Shown: piece after piece, positions 15,905 through 23,706 of the stretch
Numbering within the stretch: the first letter of the stretch is position 1
Layout of the letters: every line of letters starts with the position of its first letter
Origin: an uncultured Selenomonadaceae bacterium
GTDB lineage: Bacteria > Bacillota > Negativicutes > Selenomonadales > Selenomonadaceae
NCBI GenBank assembly: GCA_905234705.1
Contig: CAJOIB010000005.1
Location: 1 to 56,784, forward strand
Direction of reading: 5' to 3'
Length of the DNA: 56,784 nt
Program-made: the position numbers and the translations under genes
Notes under the pieces: model-generated
The model's database searches: none
Seen by the model: only the letters and a program-made list of their open reading frames with translations
Told to the model about the DNA's origin: nothing

Positions 15905-16993
15905 TTAAATGTTGGGTATATAGCCGCTTATTAAAATATCGTCACCAATTTTTTCGGTTTGTAAATCTGTCAAGTGAACAGCGTCAGTCAATTTTTCAAA
16001 GCCCTCACCCTCAACAGGTGTCAATGCATTTGTACCGCCCAAAATCTTCGACGCAATAAACGCATAAACTTTATCAACCAGTCCTGCGCGAATCATTGAA
16101 AAATTCAAAGTGCCGCCGCCTTCCAAAAGTATCGAAGTAAATTCCATTTTGCCAAGTTCAGCCATTAAAATTTTCAAGTCAACGCGCTCACCGTCACCGG
16201 CAACAATAATTTTCGCGCCCGCATTTTCCAACTCAGAAATTTTTTCAGCAGGAGCATTCGCAGTTACCGCAATAATCGTTTCAGCCAGTTTATCAGTTAA
16301 AATTTTCGCGTCAAGCGGCGTCCGAGCGTTGCTGTCAACCACTATTCGCGCAGGATTTTTGCCGTTTTCAAGGCGCGTCGTCAAACTTGGATTGTCAGCT
16401 AAAACCGTACCAACACCGACCATTATTCCGTCGTTAATATCGCGCAAGTGGTGAGTAAATCGCCGCGATTCTTCACAGCTAATCCATTGAGATTCGCCGC
16501 TAACCGTTGCAATTTTCCCGTCCAATGAACTAGCAAATTTCGCCGTCACGAACGGAATTTTTTTTGTAATGTACTTGATAAAAACTTCATTGAGCTTGTG
16601 CGCGTCATTTTCCAAAACACCAACATCAACGCTAATCCCTGCCGCTCTCAAAATTTCGATACCGCGTCCCGCAACTAACGGATTTGGATCTGTCATTGCC
16701 ACAACCACGCGTTTAACGCCAGATTCAACAATCCTATTCGCGCAGGGTGGCGTCCTTCCAAAATGCGAACAGGGCTCAAGCGTCACATACATTGTAGAGC
16801 CTTTCGCCAAATCGCCCGCCATATTCAGCGCGTGAACTTCAGCGTGCGGCGTTCCGGCTTTTCTGTGCCAGCCCTCAGCAATTATCCTGCCGCCATTGAC
16901 AATCACCGCGCCAACTAGCGGATTTGGTGAAGTGCGTCCCTCAGCATTGCGGGCAATTTTCAAAGCCTCGCTCATAAAAATTTCGTCCGTCAT
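15905..16993 (-). CDS. ribD: Bifunctional diaminohydroxyphosphoribosylaminopyrimidine deaminase / reductase
   Basis: A 362-residue riboflavin-pathway enzyme. The N-terminal cytidine-deaminase-type domain (about 1-145) has the zinc site HAEVHAL and PCSHFGRTPPC. The C-terminal reductase domain (about 146-362) begins PFVTAKFASSLDGKIA and contains ILLEGGGTLNFSMI. The ATG at 16993 has a GGAG SD. Only 12 bases separate it from the flagellin 3' end and no other rib gene follows, so it stands alone here. There is no room for an FMN riboswitch directly upstream. Confidence 0.95.
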   Translation of the reverse strand: MTDEIFMSEALKIARNAEGRTSPNPLVGAVIVNGGRIIAEGWHRKAGTPHAEVHALNMAGDLAKGSTMYVTLEPCSHFGRTPPCANRIVESGVKRVVVAMTDPNPLVAGRGIEILRAAGISVDVGVLENDAHKLNEVFIKYITKKIPFVTAKFASSLDGKIATVSGESQWISCEESRRFTHHLRDINDGIMVGVGTVLADNPSLTTRLENGKNPARIVVDSNARTPLDAKILTDKLAETIIAVTANAPAEKISELENAGAKIIVAGDGERVDLKILMAELGKMEFTSILLEGGGTLNFSMIRAGLVDKVYAFIASKILGGTNALTPVEGEGFEKLTDAVHLTDLQTEKIGDDILISGYIPNI

Positions 16994-17005
16994 AAAATTT
17001 CTCCG

Positions 17006-18225
17006 TCATTTTAATAAACTAATCACATTGCTGCTGTTTTGGTTAACCTGCGCGAGTACTGCCTGCGCCGCTTGCGATAAAATATTTGCGCGGGTGTATT
17101 CAGTCATTTCACGCGCCATATCGGAGTCACGGATAACCGATTCAGCGGCTTGTGTATTTTCTGCGATGGTCGTCACATTTTCAAAAGTTTGTTCCAGGCG
17201 TTGCAGATAAGCGCCAATGTTCATCGCCTGATCCGTCGCATATTCAAGCGCACTGTCAATAACGCGAATTGCAATGTTGGCACTTTCACGCGTCCGCAAA
17301 TTTATATCGTCCAGCGTCATATCTTGCACTTGGTCAAGCAATTCTTGAAACGCCTTGTATTTATCGGCGTCATTTTTAAGATTAATCAGCCGCTCCTGGT
17401 CAGCTTCGCTCGGCACATTAGCTTTCAAAGATTTTGTATGCATATCGCCGATAGTGACGCTCAAAGCCTGTCCGGATTTGTCGCCAACATGGAACATAAC
17501 ATTTTTCAAAAAAGTTACCGGCACTTCGACAGTTTCAGTTGTGGTTGTGGTAATCGTATTTGTGGGCTCGTCCGGCTCAGTTAATGTTAATAAATTGGTA
17601 TTTGTTGTCAAACTGGCAACCCGAATACCTAAGCTCATTAAAAAAAAACGCAAATTCGGAGAAAGTGTAATACCATTACCAAGCGCAATAGTTCCGCAAG
17701 AACCACCGCTGCCGCTGCCTATTTTTGCGCCCGTGTTTGCATTAGCCGTAACAGTAACATTGCCGCCTATATTAATATTTGCAGTGGATGTTTCAGATGC
17801 ATTAGTTCCGATACCAGCACCGTTTACACTTGATACCGTTATTGTTCCGTTACCAATCACATTTAAGCCACTACCGATATTTATTGCGGCATAGTCACTC
17901 CCAGTACTTATATCATTCGTGCCTTGTACAGTCAGCGTATTTGTACCGCTGCCGAATTTTATCGCGTTCAATAATATTTTCTGCCCCCCCAGCTATTTTT
18001 AGCATTGAAATACCGTTTTGAATGTTTTCCTGGTCTTGATTAAGGCTAAGGATTTGGCTTTGCATTCTTTCACTAATTGCGTAACCTGCGGCGTTGTCTT
18101 GGGCAAAAGTGATTTTTTGCCCGCCAGAAATTTTTTTCAAATCCTTTGTAGCTTTGTTGTTATTGTTCATAAGTTCACGGGAGCGCCATTTGAGCCCCCG
18201 CGTTGTGTCTTGTTGAAAGTGACAT
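17006..18225 (-). pseudogene. Flagellin with beta-solenoid-like insert, multiply frameshifted
   Basis: Flagellin subunits polymerise into the flagellar filament. The true start is the ATG at 18225 behind AAGGAGGGG, giving MSLSTRHNAGAQMAL; an extra base at 18179-18181 then forces a stop. The next frame carries the D0/D1 N-terminal helix (ATKDLKKISGGQKI, AGYAISERMQSQ, QENIQNGISML) to GGAENII near 17972. There the conserved rest of the N-terminal D1 domain is missing and the frame changes again. The third frame encodes a Gly/Thr/Asn-rich repeat region (GSGTNTLTVQGTND) resembling a beta-solenoid insert, then a complete C-terminal D1/D0 (RDSDMAREMTEYTRANIL to NVISLLK). At least two lesions make it non-functional as written. 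Confidence 0.85.
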
Positions 18226-18252
18226 AAAAACCCCTCCTTAATTACAAAAATG

Positions 18253-18279
18253 TTATCGATAGTCACAGCGGTTTTTATA
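18253..18279 (-). promoter_or_regulatory. Candidate sigma-28 (FliA/SigD) flagellar promoter
   Basis: On the minus strand, TATAAAAA, 11 nt, ATCGATAA resembles the sigma-28 consensus TAAAGTTT-N11-GCCGATAA. It sits 28 bases upstream of the flagellin ATG, the expected place for a class III flagellar promoter. Confidence 0.5.
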
Positions 18280-18448
18280 AATTATTTTAAAGCCGCTGAT
18301 GATTTGTTCCAGCGTGCGCGTGCCATTTTACAAAATCACAAACTCAAACGCAAGGCTCGCCGCTCTCAAAATATTTCCTCTGCAACCTTGATAATTAATT
18401 GCTTGCGGTATATTTTAACAAAAAATTTTTAGATTGGTAGGGTTGAAT

Positions 18449-18988
18449 TTGAAAACCAGAGAATTAGTATTTGCGGCATTATTTGTAGCGCTGATAACGA
18501 TAGGAACTTTTGTAAGGATACCGATTGGCGCAGATTTTTACACCTTGCAATTTTTATTCACGCTCTTAGCAGGCTTGGTTTTGGGCGAAAGATTCGGAAC
18601 TATGGCGGTTGCGGCGTATGTTTTATTGGGATTAATCGGCGTGCCGGTATTCGCGTCGGGCGGCGGCATCGGATATTTATTTCAGCCGACATTTGGATAT
18701 TTGGCTGGATTTATAATTCAAGCGTGGTTTTGCGGCAAATTCTCGCGCAGATTGACGAATATAAACTTTAAAAATTTATTCGTGGTAAATTTGGGCGGAA
18801 TGCTGATAGTTTACGTAATAGGCATGGGCTGGCTATATATCGTGTCAAATTTCGTGATAGACGCGCCGATAACGTTTTAGGTGCTGTTCATAGATAGTTT
18901 TGTATTGCAGGTTGTACCGGACGGGATTTTATGCGCAATGGCGGCGATTTTGGCGGTACGTTGCAGGAAGGCGGGGCTGTGGTTTTGA
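18449..18988 (+). pseudogene. bioY: Biotin transporter BioY with an in-frame amber codon
   Basis: BioY is the integral-membrane S-component for biotin uptake. The TTG at 18449 behind GGTAGGG starts MKTRELVFAALFVALI, followed by several hydrophobic helices with the family motif VYVLLG-type segment and GGIGYLFQPTFGYLAGF. At 18878-18880 the frame meets TAG after APITF. It then stays open in the same frame for 35 more codons (VLFIDSFVLQVVPDG to AILAVRCRKAGLWF) and ends at TGA 18986-18988, which overlaps the bioD start. With these codons the length (~179) matches normal BioY. The simplest reading is a sense-to-TAG mutation removing the last helix. Truncated or read-through function is possible but unproven. 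Confidence 0.8.
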
Positions 18989-19605
18989 GCGACAAAAGTA
19001 TTTTCGTGACGGGCACGGGTACGGACATTGGCAAAACTTACGTGTCCGATTTGATTATTAAAAAACTGCGCGACGCCGGTTATACTGCCGGTTATTACAA
19101 GGCGGCGGCTTCGGGCGTTGAAAATGTTCCTGCTGATAAATTTGTTTCGTACGTTTACAAAGACGCTGTGTCTCCGCATTTGGCGGCGAAAATTGCCAAG
19201 CGCCCGATTGATTTTTCAGTGATTGAGCTAGATTTTTATTTGACGCGCAATAAATTTGATTTTCTTGTTGTCGAAGGCAGCGGCGGTATAATTTGCCCAT
19301 TGCGCTGGGATAATCAGCATTTGATTCTTGATGACGTTGTTAAGCGATTAAATTTGCCGGTGATTATTGTTGCTGATTCGGGCTTAGGGACGATTAACGC
19401 AACTGCTTTGACTGTGGAACATTTAATAAATAAAAAAATTCCGGTCAAGGGTTTAATCCTCAACCGGTTTCAATCCGGAAATTTATTACACATTGACAAC
19501 GAAAAAATGTTAATCGAAATGCTGAATCTGCCAATCATCGCCAAAGTTCCGGAAAATGCGACTGCGCTTGACATTGACGCAGAAAATTTAACCGCGCTAT
19601 TTTAA
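18985..19605 (+). CDS. bioD: Dethiobiotin synthetase
   Basis: A 206-residue P-loop enzyme that closes the ureido ring of biotin using CO2 and ATP. The N-terminal IFVTGTGTDIGKTYVSD contains the modified P-loop, YYKAAASG contacts the substrate, and VVEGSGGIICPL and LGTINATALTVEHL are typical BioD segments. The TTG at 18985 shares bases with the downstream TGA of the extended bioY frame, so the pair was built for coupled translation. The last 47 codons lie in a 199-bp unit that is duplicated in tandem. It is convergent with sufB. Confidence 0.92.
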   Translation: MSDKSIFVTGTGTDIGKTYVSDLIIKKLRDAGYTAGYYKAAASGVENVPADKFVSYVYKDAVSPHLAAKIAKRPIDFSVIELDFYLTRNKFDFLVVEGSGGIICPLRWDNQHLILDDVVKRLNLPVIIVADSGLGTINATALTVEHLINKKIPVKGLILNRFQSGNLLHIDNEKMLIEMLNLPIIAKVPENATALDIDAENLTALF

Positions 19606-19862
19606 AAAGCCGCTGATAATTTGTTCTTCAGCTTCCTGCTCAGTCAAGCCGAGCGTTATTAATCGGTTTCAATCCGGAAATTTACTACACATTGACAACG
19701 AAAAAATGTTAATCGAAATGCTGAATCTGCCAATCATCGCCAAAGTTCCGGAAAATGCGACGGCGCTTGACATTGACGCAGAAAATTTAACCGCGCTATT
19801 TTAAAAAGCCGCTGATAATTTGTTCTTCAGCCTCTTGCTCGGTTAAGCCAAGCGTCATTAAT
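19465..19862. repeat. Tandem duplication of the convergent bioD/sufB gene ends
   Basis: A 199-bp unit (19465-19663) containing the bioD 3' end and, in the opposite sense, the sufB 3' end is followed directly by a second copy (19664-19862). The copies differ at several bases. Copy 1 gives the real bioD terminus plus a sufB remnant (19606-19663). Copy 2 gives a bioD remnant (19664-19804) plus the real sufB terminus. The 190-base gap between the two genes is therefore explained entirely by this duplication. Confidence 0.92.
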
Positions 19863-20722
19863 TTAATCAGCTGATCGCCCGCAATTTTGCCAATCGCCGC
19901 CTCATGAAACAGTACCGCGTCAACGTGATTTGCCTCTAGCGACGGCACAGCTAAAATCTTGCCTTCGTCCATGATAATCGAATCGCATTCAGTATGCCCG
20001 TTGCAGGGCGCGTTGCCAATCACGCATAAATCCAATTTTTGATAGGATTTTTCCTTAGCCACGCCGCGAGAAACCACGTCAGCGCCGGAATTTTCGCCGT
20101 CCAATGTAATTTTGTATGTGCTGAAGGCTTTTTGCGCGCCGTGCGTCATCAGCCGCTCTCGAACAATTAATTTAGCACCGGCTTTCAAAGCGGCGGTCGT
20201 CATTCGATTTGTCGAATCCACGCCCTTAATCTGAACCATTTCCATTTCCATAAAACTGCCGTCATTCATCGAAACTTCGGTAACAGGATTCAAAATTCTT
20301 TGCCCCGCGCCGTTGCCCGAACCGTAATGCTTCTCAACGTACTTAACCTTTGAATTTTTACCGACAAAAAACCTGTGAACGCCGTCGTGCTCAGAATCCT
20401 GGTTGCCGCAATTATCGATGCCGCAGCCCGCCACTATCACCACGTCGCAATTTTCGCCAATATAAAAATCGTTGTAAACCGTTTCCTTAATGCCGCTCGC
20501 GCTCAAAACAACCGGAATGTGCACACTTTCGTTTTGCGTGCCGTCTTTGATGTGAATGTCAATGCCGCTGCCGTCGTCCTTGGACGTAATTTCGATATTG
20601 GCGGTGTTGTTGCGCCCCGCAAGCTGGCTGTTCGCGCGGAAATTATATGCGCCGATTGGTACTTTATGCAGTCCGGCAACTTCAGCGATTAAGCGCCGCT
20701 GTATTTCGTCAAGTTTCAACAT
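19796..20722 (-). CDS. SufB/SufD-family Fe-S assembly protein (SmsB-like)
   Basis: A 308-residue SufB/SufD-type beta-helix core protein without the long N-terminal part of SufB. Family signatures include ENCDVVIVAGCGIDNCG, HYGSGNGAGQRILNP, NGHTECDSIIMDEG and the C-terminal EANHVDAVLFHEAAIGKI with Glu and His at the predicted interface with SufC. It is paired only with sufC (4 bases upstream). There is no second SufB/D, SufS or SufU, which matches the minimal SufBC/SmsCB Fe-S cluster systems of anaerobes. The gene's 3' end is part of a tandem duplication shared with bioD. Confidence 0.9.
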   Translation of the reverse strand: MLKLDEIQRRLIAEVAGLHKVPIGAYNFRANSQLAGRNNTANIEITSKDDGSGIDIHIKDGTQNESVHIPVVLSASGIKETVYNDFYIGENCDVVIVAGCGIDNCGNQDSEHDGVHRFFVGKNSKVKYVEKHYGSGNGAGQRILNPVTEVSMNDGSFMEMEMVQIKGVDSTNRMTTAALKAGAKLIVRERLMTHGAQKAFSTYKITLDGENSGADVVSRGVAKEKSYQKLDLCVIGNAPCNGHTECDSIIMDEGKILAVPSLEANHVDAVLFHEAAIGKIAGDQLIKLMTLGLTEQEAEEQIISGFLK

Positions 20723-20726
20723 ATGC

Positions 20727-21446
20727 TCACCTCTTCAGCTTTTCGCATTCTTGGATAACCGATTCAGTATTTATAATTTCGGGTAAAATTTTTTCAGCCG
20801 CGCCGCGATTTTTAATTTGCCCATCAGCTAATACAATTATTTCGTCGGCAATGCTCAAAATTCGCTCCTGGTGCGAAATTATCACTATTGAGCCGCCGTC
20901 AATATTTTTGCGCATATCTTCAAAAATCTGTATCAAATGTTTAAAACTCCAAAGGTCGATGCCGGCTTCCGGTTCGTCGAAAATGGAAAGTTTAGTTTTG
21001 CGCGCCAAAATCGTTGCAATTTCAATGCGCTTGACTTCGCCGCCCGACAACGAAGAATTAACTTCGCGCTTAATATAATCCTGCGCGCACAGCCCAACCG
21101 CCGAAAGATAATCGCAAGCCTTATTGAAAGTCAATTTGCCGCCCGCCGCCAATTTCAACAAATCAAAAACTTCAATGCCTTTGAAACGCACGGGTTGCTG
21201 AAACGCAAAGCCTACGCCCAATTTCGCGCGCTCGGTAATGTCGGCGTTGGTAATGTCTTGCCCGTCCAAAATTATTTTGCCGCTGGTCGGTTTCTCAATG
21301 CCCATAATCAGCCGCGCCAATGTCGATTTGCCGCCGCCGTTCGGTCCGGTTATCACCACGAATTTATTATTTTCCACGGTTAAATTCACGCCGCGTATTA
21401 TTTCAACTCCCTCAACGCTGAAAAAAATATCTTGCAATTCCAGCAT
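20727..21446 (-). CDS. sufC: SufC Fe-S assembly ATPase
   Basis: A 239-residue ABC-type ATPase that drives conformational changes of SufB/D in Fe-S cluster assembly. Walker A GPNGGGKST (near residue 34), Q-loop FAFQQP, signature LSGGEVKR, Walker B LSIFDEPEAGID and the switch histidine in ISHQ are all intact. The SufC-specific EAGIDLWS form of the D-loop region is present. It forms a two-gene unit with the following sufB-like gene. Upstream genes of the same strand are glycan-related and only 2 bases away, so they may share a transcript. Confidence 0.95.
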   Translation of the reverse strand: MLELQDIFFSVEGVEIIRGVNLTVENNKFVVITGPNGGGKSTLARLIMGIEKPTSGKIILDGQDITNADITERAKLGVGFAFQQPVRFKGIEVFDLLKLAAGGKLTFNKACDYLSAVGLCAQDYIKREVNSSLSGGEVKRIEIATILARKTKLSIFDEPEAGIDLWSFKHLIQIFEDMRKNIDGGSIVIISHQERILSIADEIIVLADGQIKNRGAAEKILPEIINTESVIQECEKLKR

Positions 21447-21448
21447 CG

Positions 21449-22294
21449 TTAAGCCTCCTCGTATATTTTTTCAATTTCCGGTCGCGCAGAATTTTTGCGC
21501 AGATTTTCAAAAAATTGTTCCCTGTGAATTACTATTTCTGCGATAAATTCAGCAACGTAATCTTCAAACATTCCCGCCGAATCGTACAGCCGCCAAAATT
21601 TTTCAACGCTCTCTGCCGTCGCTACATCATATTCAATTCTGTGCAACAGCCGCGCCAGTTCTGCGCGAATTTCCGGCGTATACATAGATTTTAAAAGCGC
21701 AAGTTCCGGCATTGAGCGCGCCGCTCGCACTAACCAAAATTCTACTTCCAAATCGCCGCCGATATTTTCAAAGCCGCAATCGATTAATTTTTTTAGCAAA
21801 TCGGGCGGAGCGCTTTTCCGCAACGGCGAAAATCTCACGTGCTTATAAAACGACGCGTACATTAGCCGCTCAAATTCTGCGCGAGTATAAAATCTTGAGA
21901 CAATGCCGCCAAAATTCCCGTGCATTAACTTTTCTAAAATTTTCCAGTGGCGAATATTTCTGAAACTGGTTATGAAGACGCCGGTTTGTTTCAGATACTG
22001 CGAAAATCCCGCCGCTATGTCCTGCGGATTCGTCACAACTTCCAAGGTTAAATCGCCAATTATCGCGTCAAAAAATTCGCGCTCGAACGGAAGGCGCTCT
22101 TCCCGATAATCCATAACGATAACTTTCACGCGCGCGTCAACAAAATCTTCATCCGTCGTAATAAAAAAAATTTCAGCCGCCGGAAAAATCTTCAGCAAAT
22201 CTGAAATGTAATCAGCACTTTCAACAATCAAAATCTTAGTAAAAAAATCTTCGCCGTCAATAAAATTCGTCAAGCTGGGTTTAATATCGTTCAC
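21449..22294 (-). CDS. Methyltransferase-like protein of a glycan gene cluster
   Basis: A 281-residue protein starting at GTG behind GGAGG. The first ~150 residues look like a class I SAM methyltransferase core: ILIVESADYISDLLKIFP where the SAM-binding glycine loop should be, FITTDEDF, VIVMDYREERLPF, FDAIIGDLTLEVV and TGVFITSFRNI. The usual GxGxG motif is replaced, so catalytic activity is uncertain. The rest is helical. It overlaps neither neighbour but lies 1-2 bases from a glycosyltransferase and sufC. A role in sugar or flagellar modification is only inferred from context. Confidence 0.6.
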   Translation of the reverse strand: MNDIKPSLTNFIDGEDFFTKILIVESADYISDLLKIFPAAEIFFITTDEDFVDARVKVIVMDYREERLPFEREFFDAIIGDLTLEVVTNPQDIAAGFSQYLKQTGVFITSFRNIRHWKILEKLMHGNFGGIVSRFYTRAEFERLMYASFYKHVRFSPLRKSAPPDLLKKLIDCGFENIGGDLEVEFWLVRAARSMPELALLKSMYTPEIRAELARLLHRIEYDVATAESVEKFWRLYDSAGMFEDYVAEFIAEIVIHREQFFENLRKNSARPEIEKIYEEA

Positions 22295-22295
22295 G

Positions 22296-22976
22296 CTAAA
22301 CCTCCGGATTCAATTCGTCGCCGTATTCGCGCAGGAAAATTTTCTGATACCGGCGATATTTCGGGTCAAGCGGCTTTTCTTTCGGGCAATGAATACACCA
22401 AAAATCCGCGGACTGATTCGGCACAACCACGCGATAGCCCGCCCGCTGCATTTCCTTGCACAGCGAAGTATCGTACAAGTGCCAGCCGTCAAATAAATCT
22501 TCGCGCCAAGGTAAATCATATTGCGTCGCCAAAAATAAGCCGTCGACTGATTCAACTTCCTGGTAAGCGCCCGCCGGTTCGTCGCATTCAGAATCAACCA
22601 CGCTCTCCGGCTCGCAAGCATGCAAAACGCGCCCAAATGTTCTCATACCGTCCCACCACACGCCGGTTATCGGCAAATGCAGACAGCCTATCATTCCAAC
22701 CACGCCAATGCTTTTATCGGCAAAAATTTTCAGCAGGTCGCCAATCAGATTTTTATTCACAACAAAAGTATCTTGGTGCAGGTAAATTTTGTATTTCGCG
22801 TCAGAATTTTTCATAGCCGAATTGTAGCCCGCAGTCATAGATTTAGCGCCGCGAACCGGAATAATCTCAACGCTCATATCGGCGGGAATTTTCAAATGTT
22901 TCAAGTACAAAACGCATTCGTCGTACCAATAATCGCTGTTGACGCAGGTTATAAACGCAACTTTTTTATCGTCCAA
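22296..22976 (-). CDS. Glycosyltransferase family protein (StrF-type GT-A)
   Basis: A 226-residue protein related to the StrF/Glyco_tranf_2_5 group. VAFITCVNSDYWYDECV at the start and AGYNSAMKNSDAKYKIYLHQDTFV follow the GT-A pattern, with the HQD triad in the position of the usual DxD metal motif. GVVGMIGC and VDGLFLATQYDLPWRED (acceptor region) follow. The likely start is a TTG at 22976, inside the end of the sirtuin gene. It is probably part of a surface or flagellar glycan modification set with its two neighbours; acceptor and sugar are unknown. Confidence 0.75.
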   Translation of the reverse strand: MDDKKVAFITCVNSDYWYDECVLYLKHLKIPADMSVEIIPVRGAKSMTAGYNSAMKNSDAKYKIYLHQDTFVVNKNLIGDLLKIFADKSIGVVGMIGCLHLPITGVWWDGMRTFGRVLHACEPESVVDSECDEPAGAYQEVESVDGLFLATQYDLPWREDLFDGWHLYDTSLCKEMQRAGYRVVVPNQSADFWCIHCPKEKPLDPKYRRYQKIFLREYGDELNPEV

Positions 22977-23706
22977 TCAATTCAACCGCCTTGCTCAAAG
23001 TCTCACCAATATTTTCGCGGATAATCAGTTCCGCTTCCCTGTCAGCGTGCGTCTCGCTCTTGTTTATGATAATCAAGTATTCGCCGTTAAAATAATCGAC
23101 AAGCCCCGCCGCCGGATAAACTACAAGGCTCGTGCCGCCCACAATCAGCGTATCAGCCGCGCTAATCGCCTTTATCGACGCCTTCAAAATATTATCGTCA
23201 AGCGATTCTTCATAAAGCACAACGTCCGGACGAACCACGCCGCCGCATTTCGCGCAGTGCGGAATCGGTTTGTTTTCCATAATGTAATTCATATCGTAAT
23301 TTTCGCCGCATTGAATGCAAAAACTCCTGCGCACTGAGCCGTGCAATTCGTACACAGTTTTTGAACCGGCGGCTTGATGAAGTCCGTCGATATTTTGAGT
23401 GACAACCGCCGCCAAAATATTTCTGCGCTCAAGTTCTGCCAATGCAAGATGACCGGCGTTAGGCTTCGCGTCAAGATAGACAATGCGCGTCCGATAAAAT
23501 TCAAAAAAATCTGCTGGGCAATTCATAAAAAAACTATGCGACACCATTTCCTCTGGGCGAAAATTTCTGTGCAGGCGCTGATTGTAAATCCCATTGGCGC
23601 TGCGAAAATCCGGTATGCCAGATTCAGTCGACATTCCCGCGCCACCGAAAAATACTGCGCGAGTACTTTGCGATAAAATTTCCGCCAACTTTTTAATTTT
23701 GTCCAT
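22966..23706 (-). CDS. cobB: NAD-dependent protein deacylase, sirtuin family
   Basis: A 246-residue Sir2 enzyme that removes acyl groups from lysines using NAD. The NAD-binding GAGMSTESGIPDFRS, catalytic TQNIDGLHQAAGS and ELHGS histidine, and the zinc ribbon CIQC...CAKC are intact, as are GGTSLVVYPAAGL and IIINKSETHAD. The ATG at 23706 overlaps the end of the 453-residue upstream gene by 14 bases, and its own end overlaps the glycosyltransferase start. It is thus coupled inside a glycan-type gene run, which is an unusual setting for a sirtuin. Confidence 0.95.
   Translation of the reverse strand: MDKIKKLAEILSQSTRAVFFGGAGMSTESGIPDFRSANGIYNQRLHRNFRPEEMVSHSFFMNCPADFFEFYRTRIVYLDAKPNAGHLALAELERRNILAAVVTQNIDGLHQAAGSKTVYELHGSVRRSFCIQCGENYDMNYIMENKPIPHCAKCGGVVRPDVVLYEESLDDNILKASIKAISAADTLIVGGTSLVVYPAAGLVDYFNGEYLIIINKSETHADREAELIIRENIGETLSKAVELIGR

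Noticed and set aside
16994-17005. FMN riboswitch upstream of ribD
   Set aside because: Only 12 bases separate ribD from the flagellin gene, and no RFN-like sequence is seen.
17984-17990. G7 tract in flagellin as a phase-variation switch
   Set aside because: Removing one G would join the frames but gives AGGQKILLN, whereas the present frame gives GGAENII, which matches flagellins. The break is better explained by a deletion just after it.
18878-18880. Genome-wide reassignment of TAG as a sense codon
   Set aside because: TAG ends other genes normally (CoA transferase at 1310-1312, zinc-ribbon gene at 5308-5310, S1 gene at 6128-6130). The bioY TAG is therefore local.
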